Source: Pteria penguin (Eukaryota; Mollusca; Bivalvia; Pterioida; Pteriidae). Taken from it: a stretch of DNA of 64,000 nucleotides. Positions 26,201-33,180 of the stretch are shown piece after piece. Each line of letters starts with the position of its first letter. The stretch's first letter is position 1. Under the pieces are notes generated by a model that ran no database searches, was not told the origin of the DNA, and saw only the letters and a program-made list of their open reading frames with translations. The stretch spans positions 4,876,930-4,940,929 of the forward strand of contig CM068581.1 in the NCBI GenBank assembly GCA_035048485.1, written 5' to 3'. A program made the translations under genes and the position numbers.

Positions 26201-29200
26201 TGGAGGGCCATTGAAACTGGACATAGAAGTATCAGTAGTGTAGTGGACAACACATCACATCTGGTAGCAGATATGGCAGCAGACTTCATCATTCAGCAAG
26301 GAGGATGGGTAAGACTCAGGCATGCTAGACATTGACTGTATGTGCTTTATCTTTGCTTTCTGCTCAGATTGTACCCACAATTCTGTCCAGTGTTGATCTG
26401 ACTGGTGTCTAGGCTGTAGTAAAGCTTTCTATTACCACTTTATATAAAGACACAAAGAGGTATAATCCATCTTTGTGTAAAATGACCATATCATGTTAAA
26501 ACATAATTAGAATTGAGTGGATGAAAATAGGTCATGTTGTGCAAGTGAGGAGTTTGAAAATACAATGTAATGGTATTTCATATGCATATGACCAGAGTTA
26601 TTAAGAAGAAACTGGTTTGCACATTCCTAAAAGAATTTATTGACATATAACACTAAGATAATATGGTAGAACATCATAAACAAATAAAGAACATTCTCTT
26701 ATATTTGTGAAAATTCTGAAAATTAAATCAAGTTGATATAAGGAACATGAAAGCTGTCCCACCTGTTGTCTATTATTTTAATTCCATTTGATCATGTGTG
26801 AATGAGCTTTAGTATGGCAGATTGCTATTTGGTAGATCATCATAAGAGGCAGAAAAAGTAGCATTCACAACAGCCGCTAGGGAATGTTAAAGACCGATAA
26901 CTCCATTCCCTGGTACTTGTAATATTTGACAATAGAATAAAAGTCACGCAGAAGACACATTTGACCATAACACCACAATCATGTTCACATGTAAATATCA
27001 ACTCAAATTAGAAAGACTGGGATGTAAGGTGACATCTACAAGAAAAAAGAGGAGTTACTGGCTCAGTTATGTGGCAGAAGTCACCATAGAGCTATACAAT
27101 ACATGAATATAAATAATATACTAGAACATATATCACATTACAAAAATATTTGATTGTAGTGCAATTACGATACCGACTTAGGACGGTCATTTAATTTGAC
27201 AAAAGCCAAACAAATGGTGTGGTTAACCGGTTTACGGGCCCACCTTCCCACTCACCGTAACAGCAGAACAATCAAAGGACGTACATTTAAAAATTTATAA
27301 ATAATCCTCCATGTAAAGAACAAGGGTCAACAGGTAACAAGAATCAGTGATGATGATAGCTGTATGTATGAATATTAATTTGACATTACAATGATTAGAA
27401 AATGTTAAAAATATATAATAATCGGACATGCGTGTTTTGGGGAGGGTTGTCAAAAAGTAATATATTTTCTTATTCTATGGAAAAGAAGAGGTGTTGGAAG
27501 CTGTATGAGATTTGAATGATAACCTACTACAATAGCTCGTGGAAAAGCTCATATTTAGTTAATTTGAAGTATGCACAGGAATGCACACAATGATTAAAAA
27601 GCTGAAGCGAGAAAAATCATTTGGAATACATGCAGAAATATCTTTTTTTGTATACATTTCTTTTCAAAAATAATAATATTGTTTTTACTTGCTTCAGCTT
27701 TGACAGCAGGTAATTCATCTCATTGAAATACAAGATATATTGTTATACAGTCTAAATATTCATGCAACGATATAACGTTTCTATACATTGCTTCTAATAG
27801 AAGTATGCAGAGTAATTGTTTCTTCTTGGGCACCTGGTCTCACCTCTGAACTTCAGGGGTCCCTGAATGTCCAGTGTGGTACATTGTTGTTAGTGCCATA
27901 GTCATGTGACACCAGTTACTTTTGTATTTTACGTAAAGTGTGACACTGATAAAGACTATACATTCTTTGTACTGGCAGGAGTCATGTTTTCAAAATGAGT
28001 CCTATAATTGATTATTGAATTGATCCCCTTTTATCACAAGTTTTGAAATAATACTTGTTTTCTAATCATTTATTTTCTAAAAGATATCGAAATCTAATGA
28101 TGGCTATCTTTGAAAACGAGTTTCGGTTGCGCTTAAGAGTAGGAATAACACAGTTAGAGCAAACTAATTGCTCATTTTAATTTCAGTTGTGAATGCCAGG
28201 AAAAGAGATTGATTTTCTTATTACAAGTTTTGTGTTCTTACTACTACTCAAGATCTAGGTTATGGAAATTTTACTTTAATTCATTAGAATCATGGCATTA
28301 TTATGTTACCTGAGTGATGTATGGCTGGGGACCTTAACAATTGAACATTTATAACTTAATGCATCTTGAAAACCACAAAGTTGTTTCTGTGTTTCACAAG
28401 AAGCATCAAAAGGATTAGAGAAACATAAACTGTGAATTTCATGATCCCATCTCTCCTAGAACATAGGGGGGTGGGGCCAAACTTGCTGAAAAAACTCAAA
28501 ACTTTAATCAAGCACTTCTAGAAGAAAAACTACCATGAAATACTTTATTTTCATTGGTCCCAGTTTTTGTAGTGTTACTACAAGGTCACAACTGATAAAA
28601 TATACAGTAGTTATTGGATTTCCGGATGATATCTTAAGAGCCCTATTGATTTTTGGGGTCAAAAGGTCAAAGGTCAGTGTCACAGCTGATGAAAGTAGAT
28701 TGTTATTATTGCTTTTTGGATGATTACTCAAGTACCTTTCATCATATTCAAACCAAATTTGTATATATGCTTACTTATTGAGAGGAAAAAGCCTATTGTA
28801 TCTGAGGTGTTAGGGTCAAAGGTCAGGTCACAGCTGATAGTAAAGACTGAAATTATTTGTTTCCAGGTGATTCTCATATATTATCAGATACTATTAAATG
28901 CTCATCAGATATTGATCATATTTCACATATTTTGCAGGTCAAGTTCTTTTAAACGGAGGAAATTTAAAATCTTATTAAAAGGGAAGGATGCCTATAGATT
29001 TGAGGATTAATATGTCAAAAGGCAATATGTCACTACTGGTAATACATGTACTTATTAGAGTTATAGCCCATGAATTTTTAGGAAAGCTTTGTTGCTGCTA
29101 TGAATTAAGCCCATGCAGGGGGATATTTTTTACAAACATGCTCTTGTTTCAACAGTTCTTACCTGTACTGAATACATCATATATACACTAAATTGTGATC

Positions 29201-31964
29201 AGTCAGTTGATCTTGGAGTTTGACCTACTTTTCAAAAAATTTTACATGGTCTTTTTCTTTTGAAGTATTAGAGATAGGGATTTCACTTGTATATTCATTG
29301 TGACCATCAGGTCAACTTTTGACCTTTTAACTGGAATTAAGAAAACATTAAAAATACATGCTTTCCCTCTGACAATGCCCTGCCAGTGAGCTATGTTGTC
29401 TTCTGACAACTCTTGTTATAGAGAATACACAAGATATTTATAAACATATCCTTTATATTCAATAAATACACTCGGCAATTCATACATTTGTGGATTAGAC
29501 ATTGATCTTAAAATTATAAAACAATAAAAGATTCTTGAAAAACAACAAAAACAAATAGATGCACTTACAAAACTGACGAAAAAAAAAACAACAAAAATCA
29601 CATAATCAAAACACTTTTAGACAAGGTAGAGGGTGAGGACGTGACCATGGTCAAGACAGAGGTTATTGTCAGGGTGATAAAATTGTCTGTTATCATTATA
29701 ATGCAGAGGGGGTCTATTACAAGTTACAAAACTACAACAAATAATGACTAGTGGAGACACATAATATTTATTTGATCAATTAAGGTTATGCATTGAATGT
29801 AACATGTATAGTGTATGAAGATATGAAAAGAATATTCTAAATAAATTGATATTAACAGTACTGTTTATAGAATATTCTTTACACAGCAAAGACATGTGTA
29901 AAAATTCATATGTTGTAGCCTTTGAAGAAAAAAAAGACAGAGCATGCACAAAAATCCCTTTTCAGGATGGTACTTAATTGGGTTTTGCCATAGAATTTGT
30001 CAAAACAAAAATGTGCAGAATAAAATCATTTCATGAAGCATGCCTACACTTTCTTTAATGACATTAATGTCAGTCATAGGATTAAAACTATATCTAGCGA
30101 GTGTATACTCATATTCGTATCTTAAATTAATCCTACAATTAATCATATCAATCTCATTACATAGCATTACCAGATAACTGACTGTGTTCTCAACACATAA
30201 TAGAGGATTCACTTTAATTTTAAAGTAAACCACACAAAGTACCACACATGTGAATCTTGTATTATCGCCCTGATACAGTACAAAGTACCACACACGTGAA
30301 TCTTGTATTATCGCCCTGGTACAGTACAAAATACCACTCTCATGAATCTTGTATTATTGCCCTGTTACAGTTCAAACAAAGTACCACACACGTGAATTTT
30401 GTATTATCGCCCTGGCACAGTGCAAAGTACCACTCACATTAATTTTGTATTATTCGATACATTTTTGTAAGTTAATTGCTGCGCTCTGAGAACAACTCTT
30501 GATAGTATAGATACGTAATCAGAAATGTGATGGGAGTTACCTCCTGTTGTCGGCCATGTTAGTGGTCAAGCATGATTTTTTGTCTCATATTCATACTGAT
30601 AATTTAGTGAATTTATTGTAGAAAGTGTTTTAAAATTTACACTTCCTTGGAAACTTTTTTATATTGTCTAATACCTTAGAATTTACATCAGCATTGCAAA
30701 AGCATCCATGTTTGGAGAAATAACCTACACAATTTGGTTGATTTATAAAATTTCATGTTGATGAAACCTATTTATTGGCGCACTCCATTTACTAGTAGGC
30801 AATTACTTCAGTTATAACAAAAGAAAGAGTTTTTTATACTTTATCAAAATACTATTTAGGTTGAGGGCTTTGGGACAAAAGTCACTCAAGGTCATTTCTG
30901 AAAGGTCAAGATCACTTATTAACTATGACTTGAAATATCATGAAGTACTTATATCTCGTACACTTTTCATCAGAATTTGTTCATACTTCACCAAAATATT
31001 ATTTAGGTTAAGGGCTTTGGGAAAAGGTTACTCAAGGTCATTTCTGAAAGGTAAAGGTCATGATAAAAAGTTTTTTATCATAACTAATCAAGGTCAAACT
31101 TACTCATTTTAGTTTAAGATACTGTGATCACTTGTTGTTCTATAGTTGACTCAGTTGGATATCCATATGATACCTTGAGATTTGAAATTGACATCAATTA
31201 ATACTATAATTTCCTATATATTGAGTCATTCATTTCCTTCATTATTGCTATGCTTCTCTGAGCATCCATTACTTTTACTGATTTTTGTATATGAATTGAG
31301 TCATCAATTTCCTGCATTATAACTGTCGTTCGGGGAGCATCCATCAGTTTTACTGATACTCTTGTTTAATTCAAATAAGTAAACCCTTTCCAGTTACTGT
31401 ATAGTACAGGCTGCTGCTATTACAATAAAGTACGGATATTCCTCACTCATATATGAAACTCATTTTTAGTTTCTATATTATTTTGTCCTCTCTGTCTGTT
31501 TGTCTGTTTGTTGTCGACTTTAACTCTCATCATAACATTTGAACCATGAGAGATAGAGACTTTAAATTTGGCATGCATACTGCACTTATAAAGCCCTTTC
31601 AAATTACTACAAGGTCATTGACTTTTGTGACGTTGAGCATGACCTTTAATCTATATTTGAAAAATTTATTGTTGGTTATAACTTTTGAACATTAGAGGTA
31701 GGGCATTAATTTTCAAGTGTGTATTCCTTATGATAAGCCCTTTCCGTTGCTACAATAAGTTTCTACCTCATGACCTCTGACCTACATTTCAAAAGCTTTC
31801 ACATTGGTTATAACTCTTGAATTGTAAGAGGTAGGGCATTCATATATCACATGCATATTCTCATGGGGTGAGATATAATCAAGATATAAGACATTGTAAA
31901 ATTTGCCTTATTTTTTCATACTAAGATGGTCATTTAAAATTGTTTTGTAATATTTTGGAAATGT

Positions 31965-32003
<39 letters not shown>

Positions 32004-33152
32004 AAAGTGTTGTACTTTATGTAAGAATTTGACAACTTAGAATTGAATTGAAATAGCATTTTAACTTCACATTTTCAAGAGCTAAAGTTACCTGTAAAAC
32101 ATGACAACAAAGATTTTGGAAGTCTAACATTTACAATGATATGCATATGAGAGTATTCTAAAACTAAATATTGATAGGTAATTTTTCCAATTTTTATGTT
32201 GCTGATAAAGCTGTTTCTCAAAAACTTGCATTGAAAGTTTACTTGGAATAATAACAAAACATTGTAATAATAATAATGATAATAATACATGTAATACGGT
32301 ATTAGTAGTAAGGATAACAAATGTAAATCCAAACATCAGAATAAATGAAGGGTCTTTCAATGGAATCCAAATACCCAAATAATATTAGATGTAAAGAGAA
32401 TATCAGAATAACCGAAGGGTCTTATGAATTACACTATCATTGACTTGACTCTTTCATATTCTCAGTTTATTATTTAACTAATGATTCCATAGAAATCAGG
32501 TAATGCTTCTGTCTAATACATGCTGTATGTGTTTCTTCTCACTACTCTTATACTATCATCTTCTTTCTCAAAAGATAGAAAATTATGGAAAAAAATGACT
32601 TGTTTGTATGTACATTGCTGGTTCTTTTCTTTGTAGGGTTCTGTAATGAACTCAAGTCCAACATCTTTGAATAGTCTGTCTATAACACCTGATGACGTCA
32701 AACATTCACCATCTACAGTACATTCCAATTTGATGAAGTCTTATCCATGGAATTCAGAAGAAACCAACGACATGCATAGCCCAGATCTGCAGCATTCCAT
32801 ATACAATCAAATCATAGGCGAAGATGTAATAGCAGAACATTGTACACCTTGTGCTGTAAACCATTCATGTTTTGCTGATGACAGCAATTTGTCATACCAG
32901 TCCCCATCCCTAAATGTGTCAGCCAATAATAATCATACACCAAAAAGTGATATAGACCCAGAATATAAATTCACAGATGATACTACTGAGGATTCTGTGG
33001 CTGATTTACCTGCACATGCTGTAATTTGGTCTGTTCTTCAAGAATTAGAACAAGAGCAAGACACATTTTGGAGAGATGTAACTGAATGCTATGCCCATAT
33101 CCTGATGATTTGTGGATTTGCTTTGTATGTTTCATATATAGAAACACATTAA
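9353..33152 (+). CDS. BCL2L13: BCL2L13 (Bcl-rambo)-like Bcl-2 family gene, whole span of supported exons
   Basis: Six exons join in frame: 9353-9574, 18977-20103, 21115-21231, 22025-22302, 26165-26308 and 32637-33152. They give about 800 residues; human BCL2L13 has 485. Visible order: BH4-like FETKFVVLNFL; a long Ser/Asp-rich disordered region; an acidic helix MRAELEEEMSCLENEVEK; BH3-like ILARIGDEVKDQY; BH1-like LPGWRQVALLLVYGQRAA; BH2 IIQQGGWGSV; an acidic tail with WSVL; and a C-terminal hydrophobic stretch. The QQGGW block, the N-terminal ETK.VVL block and the acidic helix match Bcl-rambo rather than BCL2, BAX or BAK. In mammals this protein is anchored in the mitochondrial outer membrane and acts in apoptosis and as an LC3-binding mitophagy receptor. 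That role here is inferred from homology. The start and the true 3' end are not settled. Confidence 0.85.
9575..10530. other. intron sequence, nothing recognised
   Basis: First part of the 9.4-kb intron between the BH4-like exon and the long disordered exon. The frames at 10097-10360 on both strands are short and show no recognisable protein. Confidence 0.4.
10535..12075 (-). pseudogene. mariner-family DNA transposon relic
   Basis: On the minus strand a decayed mariner transposase can be followed. Near 11855-11870 is a GR-P-like segment with RPKETITDQN in broken frame. Near 11575-11620 is a block resembling WFYGYD..., DPESKEQSMQW. The open piece 11238-11516 contains FFKEGQTINGSYYANKLKRL, the usual 'PxGxTVN..YY..L..L' stretch of mariner enzymes. 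Several stops and frame breaks show it is dead. A mariner-end-like GGTATGATTAAAAAGTTCTC occurs at 10532-10551. An internally deleted inverted copy of its 3' part sits at 27040-27336. Confidence 0.75.
10982..11018. repeat. perfect 16-bp hairpin
   Basis: ACAAAATATGTCTACT (10982-10997) is followed by a 5-nt spacer and its exact reverse complement (11003-11018). It lies in the about 145-bp segment that is absent from the inverted copy at 27 kb. Confidence 0.9.
12196..12945. repeat. 45-bp minisatellite, about 17 copies
   Basis: Units follow TATCAAAGTATATCGGGCAG + AGAATTTGATTATACTTC + TTTATTG with few substitutions. Because 45 is a multiple of 3, all frames that lack a stop stay open, which yields long false ORFs of 15-residue repeats on both strands. 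A single-base deletion near 12574 shifts the frame. The array is cut at its right end by a LINE insertion. Confidence 0.95.
12943..15416 (-). mobile_element. 5'-truncated non-LTR retrotransposon (LINE) inserted in the minisatellite
   Basis: On the minus strand the piece at 15225-15416 carries the RT catalytic box YADDT (KISQYADDTSLLLDG). The piece at 14570-14779 carries MIDLKAYIMALKLTWIRR. The pieces at 13556-14135 carry KLQWFQYRINHLIL..CTFC and ETIQHLLWDC, the zinc-knuckle-like region after RT in L1-type ORF2 proteins. Stops and frameshifts make it non-functional. The 3' end is marked by a T run at 12943-12961 (poly-A on the element's strand). A 7-bp AGAATTT flanks both ends (12939-12945, 15417-15423). 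The 5' part is missing, as is usual for target-primed insertion. Confidence 0.85.
15417..15434. repeat. displaced piece of the 45-bp minisatellite unit
   Basis: AGAATTTGATTATAC continues the unit that was interrupted at 12945. This shows that the LINE split the array. Confidence 0.75.
15455..15725. repeat. 22-bp tandem array, about 12 copies
   Basis: The unit GATTTTTATATCCTTTTTGATA is repeated with minor changes (CTCTTT for CTTTTT). It lies in the intron of the BCL2L13-like gene. Confidence 0.9.
15795..16625. repeat. degenerate ~140-bp tandem/dispersed repeat
   Basis: It begins with GGGGGGTATACTGGAATCAG and a TCTG-rich stretch. Then five to six imperfect blocks follow, each with TTCTGGGCTCTATAGTGTTA, a CATACAGACTCCCC-like stretch, GGGATGAGGGTGATCCCTAT and TGGACATTGATA. 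It is non-coding; the blocks diverge strongly toward 16600. Confidence 0.75.
16626..17092. other. intron sequence with a short hairpin
   Basis: No coding signal. A 9-bp inverted repeat TTGTGTTGC / GCAACACAA at 17060-17085 sits just ahead of the large minisatellite. Confidence 0.5.
17093..18829. repeat. ~29-bp minisatellite, about 59 copies, with higher-order structure
   Basis: The core GATAGGAGTCACACTTTATC is joined by variable linkers (TGTCCGTCT, TGTCCCCATCT, TGTCCATCT, TGTCCATAT, TGTCCTCT). The variant CACATTATTTG recurs at about 17541, 17861, 18037, 18242, 18418 and 18652. Successive spacings after the first are 176, 205, 176 and 234, that is 6, 7, 6 and 8 units. The array ends about 150 bp before the long exon of the BCL2L13-like gene. 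Confidence 0.95.
18977..20103 (+). CDS. BCL2L13: BCL2L13-like exon 3, 375-residue disordered region
   Basis: The acceptor is TTATTTCAG and the donor AAAAG|GTACTT. The exon is 1127 nt; it completes a Val codon with the previous exon and leaves one base, so both junction phases fit. The product is hydrophilic and rich in Ser, Asp, Glu and His, with no recognised domain. It contains basic tracts (KLPIRRFKRGKT), an acidic Ser-rich stretch (SDVSDVYHSDADDEYEES) and a run of loose repeats with PQDTPHTGMFIPNQ-like phrases. Because 1127 is not a multiple of 3, skipping this exon would break the frame. Mammalian BCL2L13 has only a short linker at this point. Confidence 0.85.
20104..21114. repeat. intron with a decayed copy of the AGCTCACCTGAG dispersed family
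   Basis: From about 20570 to 20840 the sequence follows the same order seen at 23757, 33181 and 37910: TGTTGCCTGTC, CTTTCACATGTTTGACTTCTTC, then ATCCAGGGAGGGGCAACATAGG and AGGGTACCTTTCTTC. The rest is unremarkable. Confidence 0.55.
21115..21231 (+). CDS. BCL2L13: BCL2L13-like exon 4 (acidic amphipathic helix)
   Basis: The acceptor is ATTTACAG and the donor AAAAAG|GTTAGC. The exon is 117 nt; it takes two bases to complete Gly and leaves one. It encodes HSLDIAATTVVDSMRAELEEE and SCLENEVEK. This aligns with the QSLDQEILLKVKTEIEEEL region of mammalian Bcl-rambo, between the N-terminal helix and BH3. Confidence 0.88.
21232..22024. repeat. intron with three dispersed-repeat fragments
   Basis: The phrase AAGTCACATTGTGATAGATCTTGA recurs with changes near 21400, 21520 and 21755. 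These are parts of a non-coding repeat with no protein signal. Confidence 0.55.
22025..22302 (+). CDS. BCL2L13: BCL2L13-like exon 5 (BH3-like and start of BH1-like)
   Basis: The acceptor is TTTTTCAG. The exon is 278 nt and ends in phase 0 at ...GGATGGAGGCAG. The donor is GCAAGT (22303-22308), a GC donor with otherwise strong consensus. The reading frame stays open past it to a stop at 22321. The exon encodes SPVQSPFLVPLTPQSEAA, the BH3-like ILARIGDEV (22141-22167), SSITYHRFKEVAK and DDNLPGWRQ. It corresponds to the BH3-to-BH1 part of mammalian Bcl-rambo (SPVFSP, LAHLGEKV, VTYQAFRE, GWN). Confidence 0.88.
22303..23110. other. intron sequence, nothing recognised
   Basis: AT-rich intron after the GC donor. 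No element or coding block was recognised. Confidence 0.4.
23111..23198 (+). mobile_element. tRNA-like SINE head or tRNA pseudogene
   Basis: It has a consensus A box (GTAGCTCAGTTGGTTAGACG) and B box (GGGTTCGAGTCC) about 60 bp apart. This is longer than in most tRNAs and suggests a SINE head or an extra-arm tRNA-like copy. It is followed at once by a TA microsatellite rather than a Pol III T-run terminator. A functional tRNA is unlikely. Confidence 0.65.
23211..23289. repeat. (TA)n microsatellite
   Basis: About 39 uninterrupted TA units directly after the tRNA-like segment. Confidence 0.95.
23757..24170 (+). repeat. AGCTCACCTGAG-family dispersed element, partial
   Basis: It begins TTAAGCCTTTGAGCCAAAGA, then AAGTGAGCTATAGTCATAGT. 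It follows the family order: GACTTCTTCAGAACTGGAGG, ATGAAGTACTCAAGGTCCTC, ATCCAGGGCAGGGCAGCATT and GAGGGTACC. The 3' part with the matching inverted end was not found here. Confidence 0.65.
24383..24631 (+). mobile_element. tRNA-derived SINE (family A)
   Basis: The tRNA-like head GGCCGGTGTGGCCTAGTGGA has a B box AGGTTCGACTCC. The shared body follows (GTTCTGTCTTTTGGATGAGA, AAAGATCCCTCACTGCCTCG, GGCAGATGCTGTCACCATAT, GTGAAATAATCGTGGAGTGA). The simple-repeat tail is lost, and no clear target-site duplication is seen. Confidence 0.85.
25078..25460 (+). repeat. dispersed non-coding repeat with CACCGGCTATGG start
   Basis: It starts TATGCCTCCACCGGCTATGG, has CCTTCTGTCC-rich lead-in, and then repeated blocks TTTCCGGATGATAACTCAAG and AGTACCTTTCA, with GGGGCCAAATGGTCAAAG. 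The blocks recur at 25360-25460 and in the copy near 28540-28900. Confidence 0.65.
25462..26164. other. intron sequence with a 20-bp triplicate
   Basis: Near 25650-25705 the phrase GTCAAG[C/G]GTGTTCTTGCAGCA is present two to three times in tandem. Otherwise the stretch is unremarkable. Confidence 0.45.
26165..26308 (+). CDS. BCL2L13: BCL2L13-like exon 6 (BH1-like core to BH2)
   Basis: The acceptor is TTTTGAACAG and the donor TGG|GTAAGA. The exon is 144 nt, phase 0 at both ends. It encodes VALLLVYGQRAAWRAIETGH, SISSVVDNTSHLVADM and ends FIIQQGGW. The intron falls directly after the Trp codon of the GGW motif in phase 0, a position used by many Bcl-2 family genes (from memory). The IIQQGGW block is identical to mammalian Bcl-rambo. 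Confidence 0.9.
26309..27039. other. intron sequence, nothing recognised
   Basis: AT-rich intron with no array or element end recognised before the mariner copy. Confidence 0.4.
27040..27336 (+). mobile_element. mariner relic fragment, inverted relative to the copy at 10.9-11.4 kb
   Basis: The stretch 27040-27276 is the reverse complement of about 11110-11350, with small changes. Then 27277-27336 matches the reverse complement of 10907-10965. The about 145 bp between those parts in the 10.9-kb copy, including its 16-bp hairpin, is missing here. It contains the end of the transposase and the non-coding tail. Confidence 0.85.
27337..28430. other. intron sequence, nothing recognised
   Basis: No coding block, array or known element end. 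GGGGAGGGTTGTCAAAAAGT at about 27437-27456 is vaguely mariner-end-like. Confidence 0.35.
28440..29152 (+). repeat. dispersed non-coding repeat (same family as 25.1 kb) with 3' end
   Basis: It shares ATTTCCGGATGATATCTTAA, GGGGTCAAAAGGTCAAAGGT and CTCAAGTACCTTTCATCATA with the 25.1-kb copy. It ends AAAGCTTTGTTGCTGCTATG ... TTTTACAAACATGCTCTTGT. That same end recurs at 35325-35392. Confidence 0.65.
29153..30233. other. intron sequence, nothing coding
   Basis: AT-rich. Short dispersed phrases such as GGTCAACTTTTGACCTTTTA near 29310 suggest decayed repeats. No gene supported. Confidence 0.4.
30234..30452. repeat. ~46-bp tandem repeat, 4-5 copies
   Basis: The unit ACAAAGTACCACACACGTGA + ATCTTGTATTATCGCCCTGG + TACAGT recurs with small changes; one copy carries a 5-bp insertion (TTCAAACAAAGT). 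It lies in the last intron of the BCL2L13-like gene. Confidence 0.85.
30840..31115. repeat. two direct copies of a ~140-bp unit
   Basis: ATTTAGGTTGAGGGCTTTGG...ACTCAAGGTCATTTCTGAAA appears at about 30853-30905 and again at about 31003-31050. Confidence 0.65.
31487..31870 (+). repeat. dispersed 'FEELING-type' non-coding repeat with GTCATTGACTTTTGTGACG
   Basis: TCTGTTTGTCTGTTTGTTGT is followed by repeated blocks of TAACTTTTGAACATTAGAGG-type text and CCCTTTC.A.TACTACAAGG. The same block grammar appears at 52600-52920 and, more distantly, at 50150-50505 and 62035-62500. The quoted label is mine for convenience, not a database name. Confidence 0.55.
31971..31999. repeat. (CA)n microsatellite
   Basis: About 14 CA units. 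Confidence 0.9.
32000..32636. other. end of intron, nothing recognised
   Basis: AT-rich sequence that leads to the TTTTCTTTGTAG acceptor of the last supported exon. The phrase GAAGGGTCTT occurs twice (32347 and 32413). Confidence 0.4.
32637..33152 (+). CDS. BCL2L13: BCL2L13-like last supported exon (tail, LIR candidate, membrane anchor)
   Basis: The acceptor is CTTTGTAG. The exon starts in phase 0 with GSVMNSS, completing BH2 (QQGGW|GSV; mammalian form QQGGWGTV). A Ser/Asn/Asp-rich acidic tail follows. WSVL at 33027-33038 fits a W-x-x-L LC3-interacting core near acidic residues, and a hydrophobic stretch ILMICGFALYVSYI precedes the stop at 33150-33152. A strong GTATGT donor at 33125 lies inside that stretch in phase 2. 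The coding part may therefore end at 33124 and continue in an unseen exon with a fuller anchor. No AATAAA occurs before the repeat that starts at 33181. Confidence 0.8.
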   Translation, partial: GSVMNSSPTSLNSLSITPDDVKHSPSTVHSNLMKSYPWNSEETNDMHSPDLQHSIYNQIIGEDVIAEHCTPCAVNHSCFADDSNLSYQSPSLNVSANNNHTPKSDIDPEYKFTDDTTEDSVADLPAHAVIWSVLQELEQEQDTFWRDVTECYAHILMICGFALYVSYIETH

Positions 33153-33180
33153 TTTTTACACTTCAAATTGGCTTTTTATT

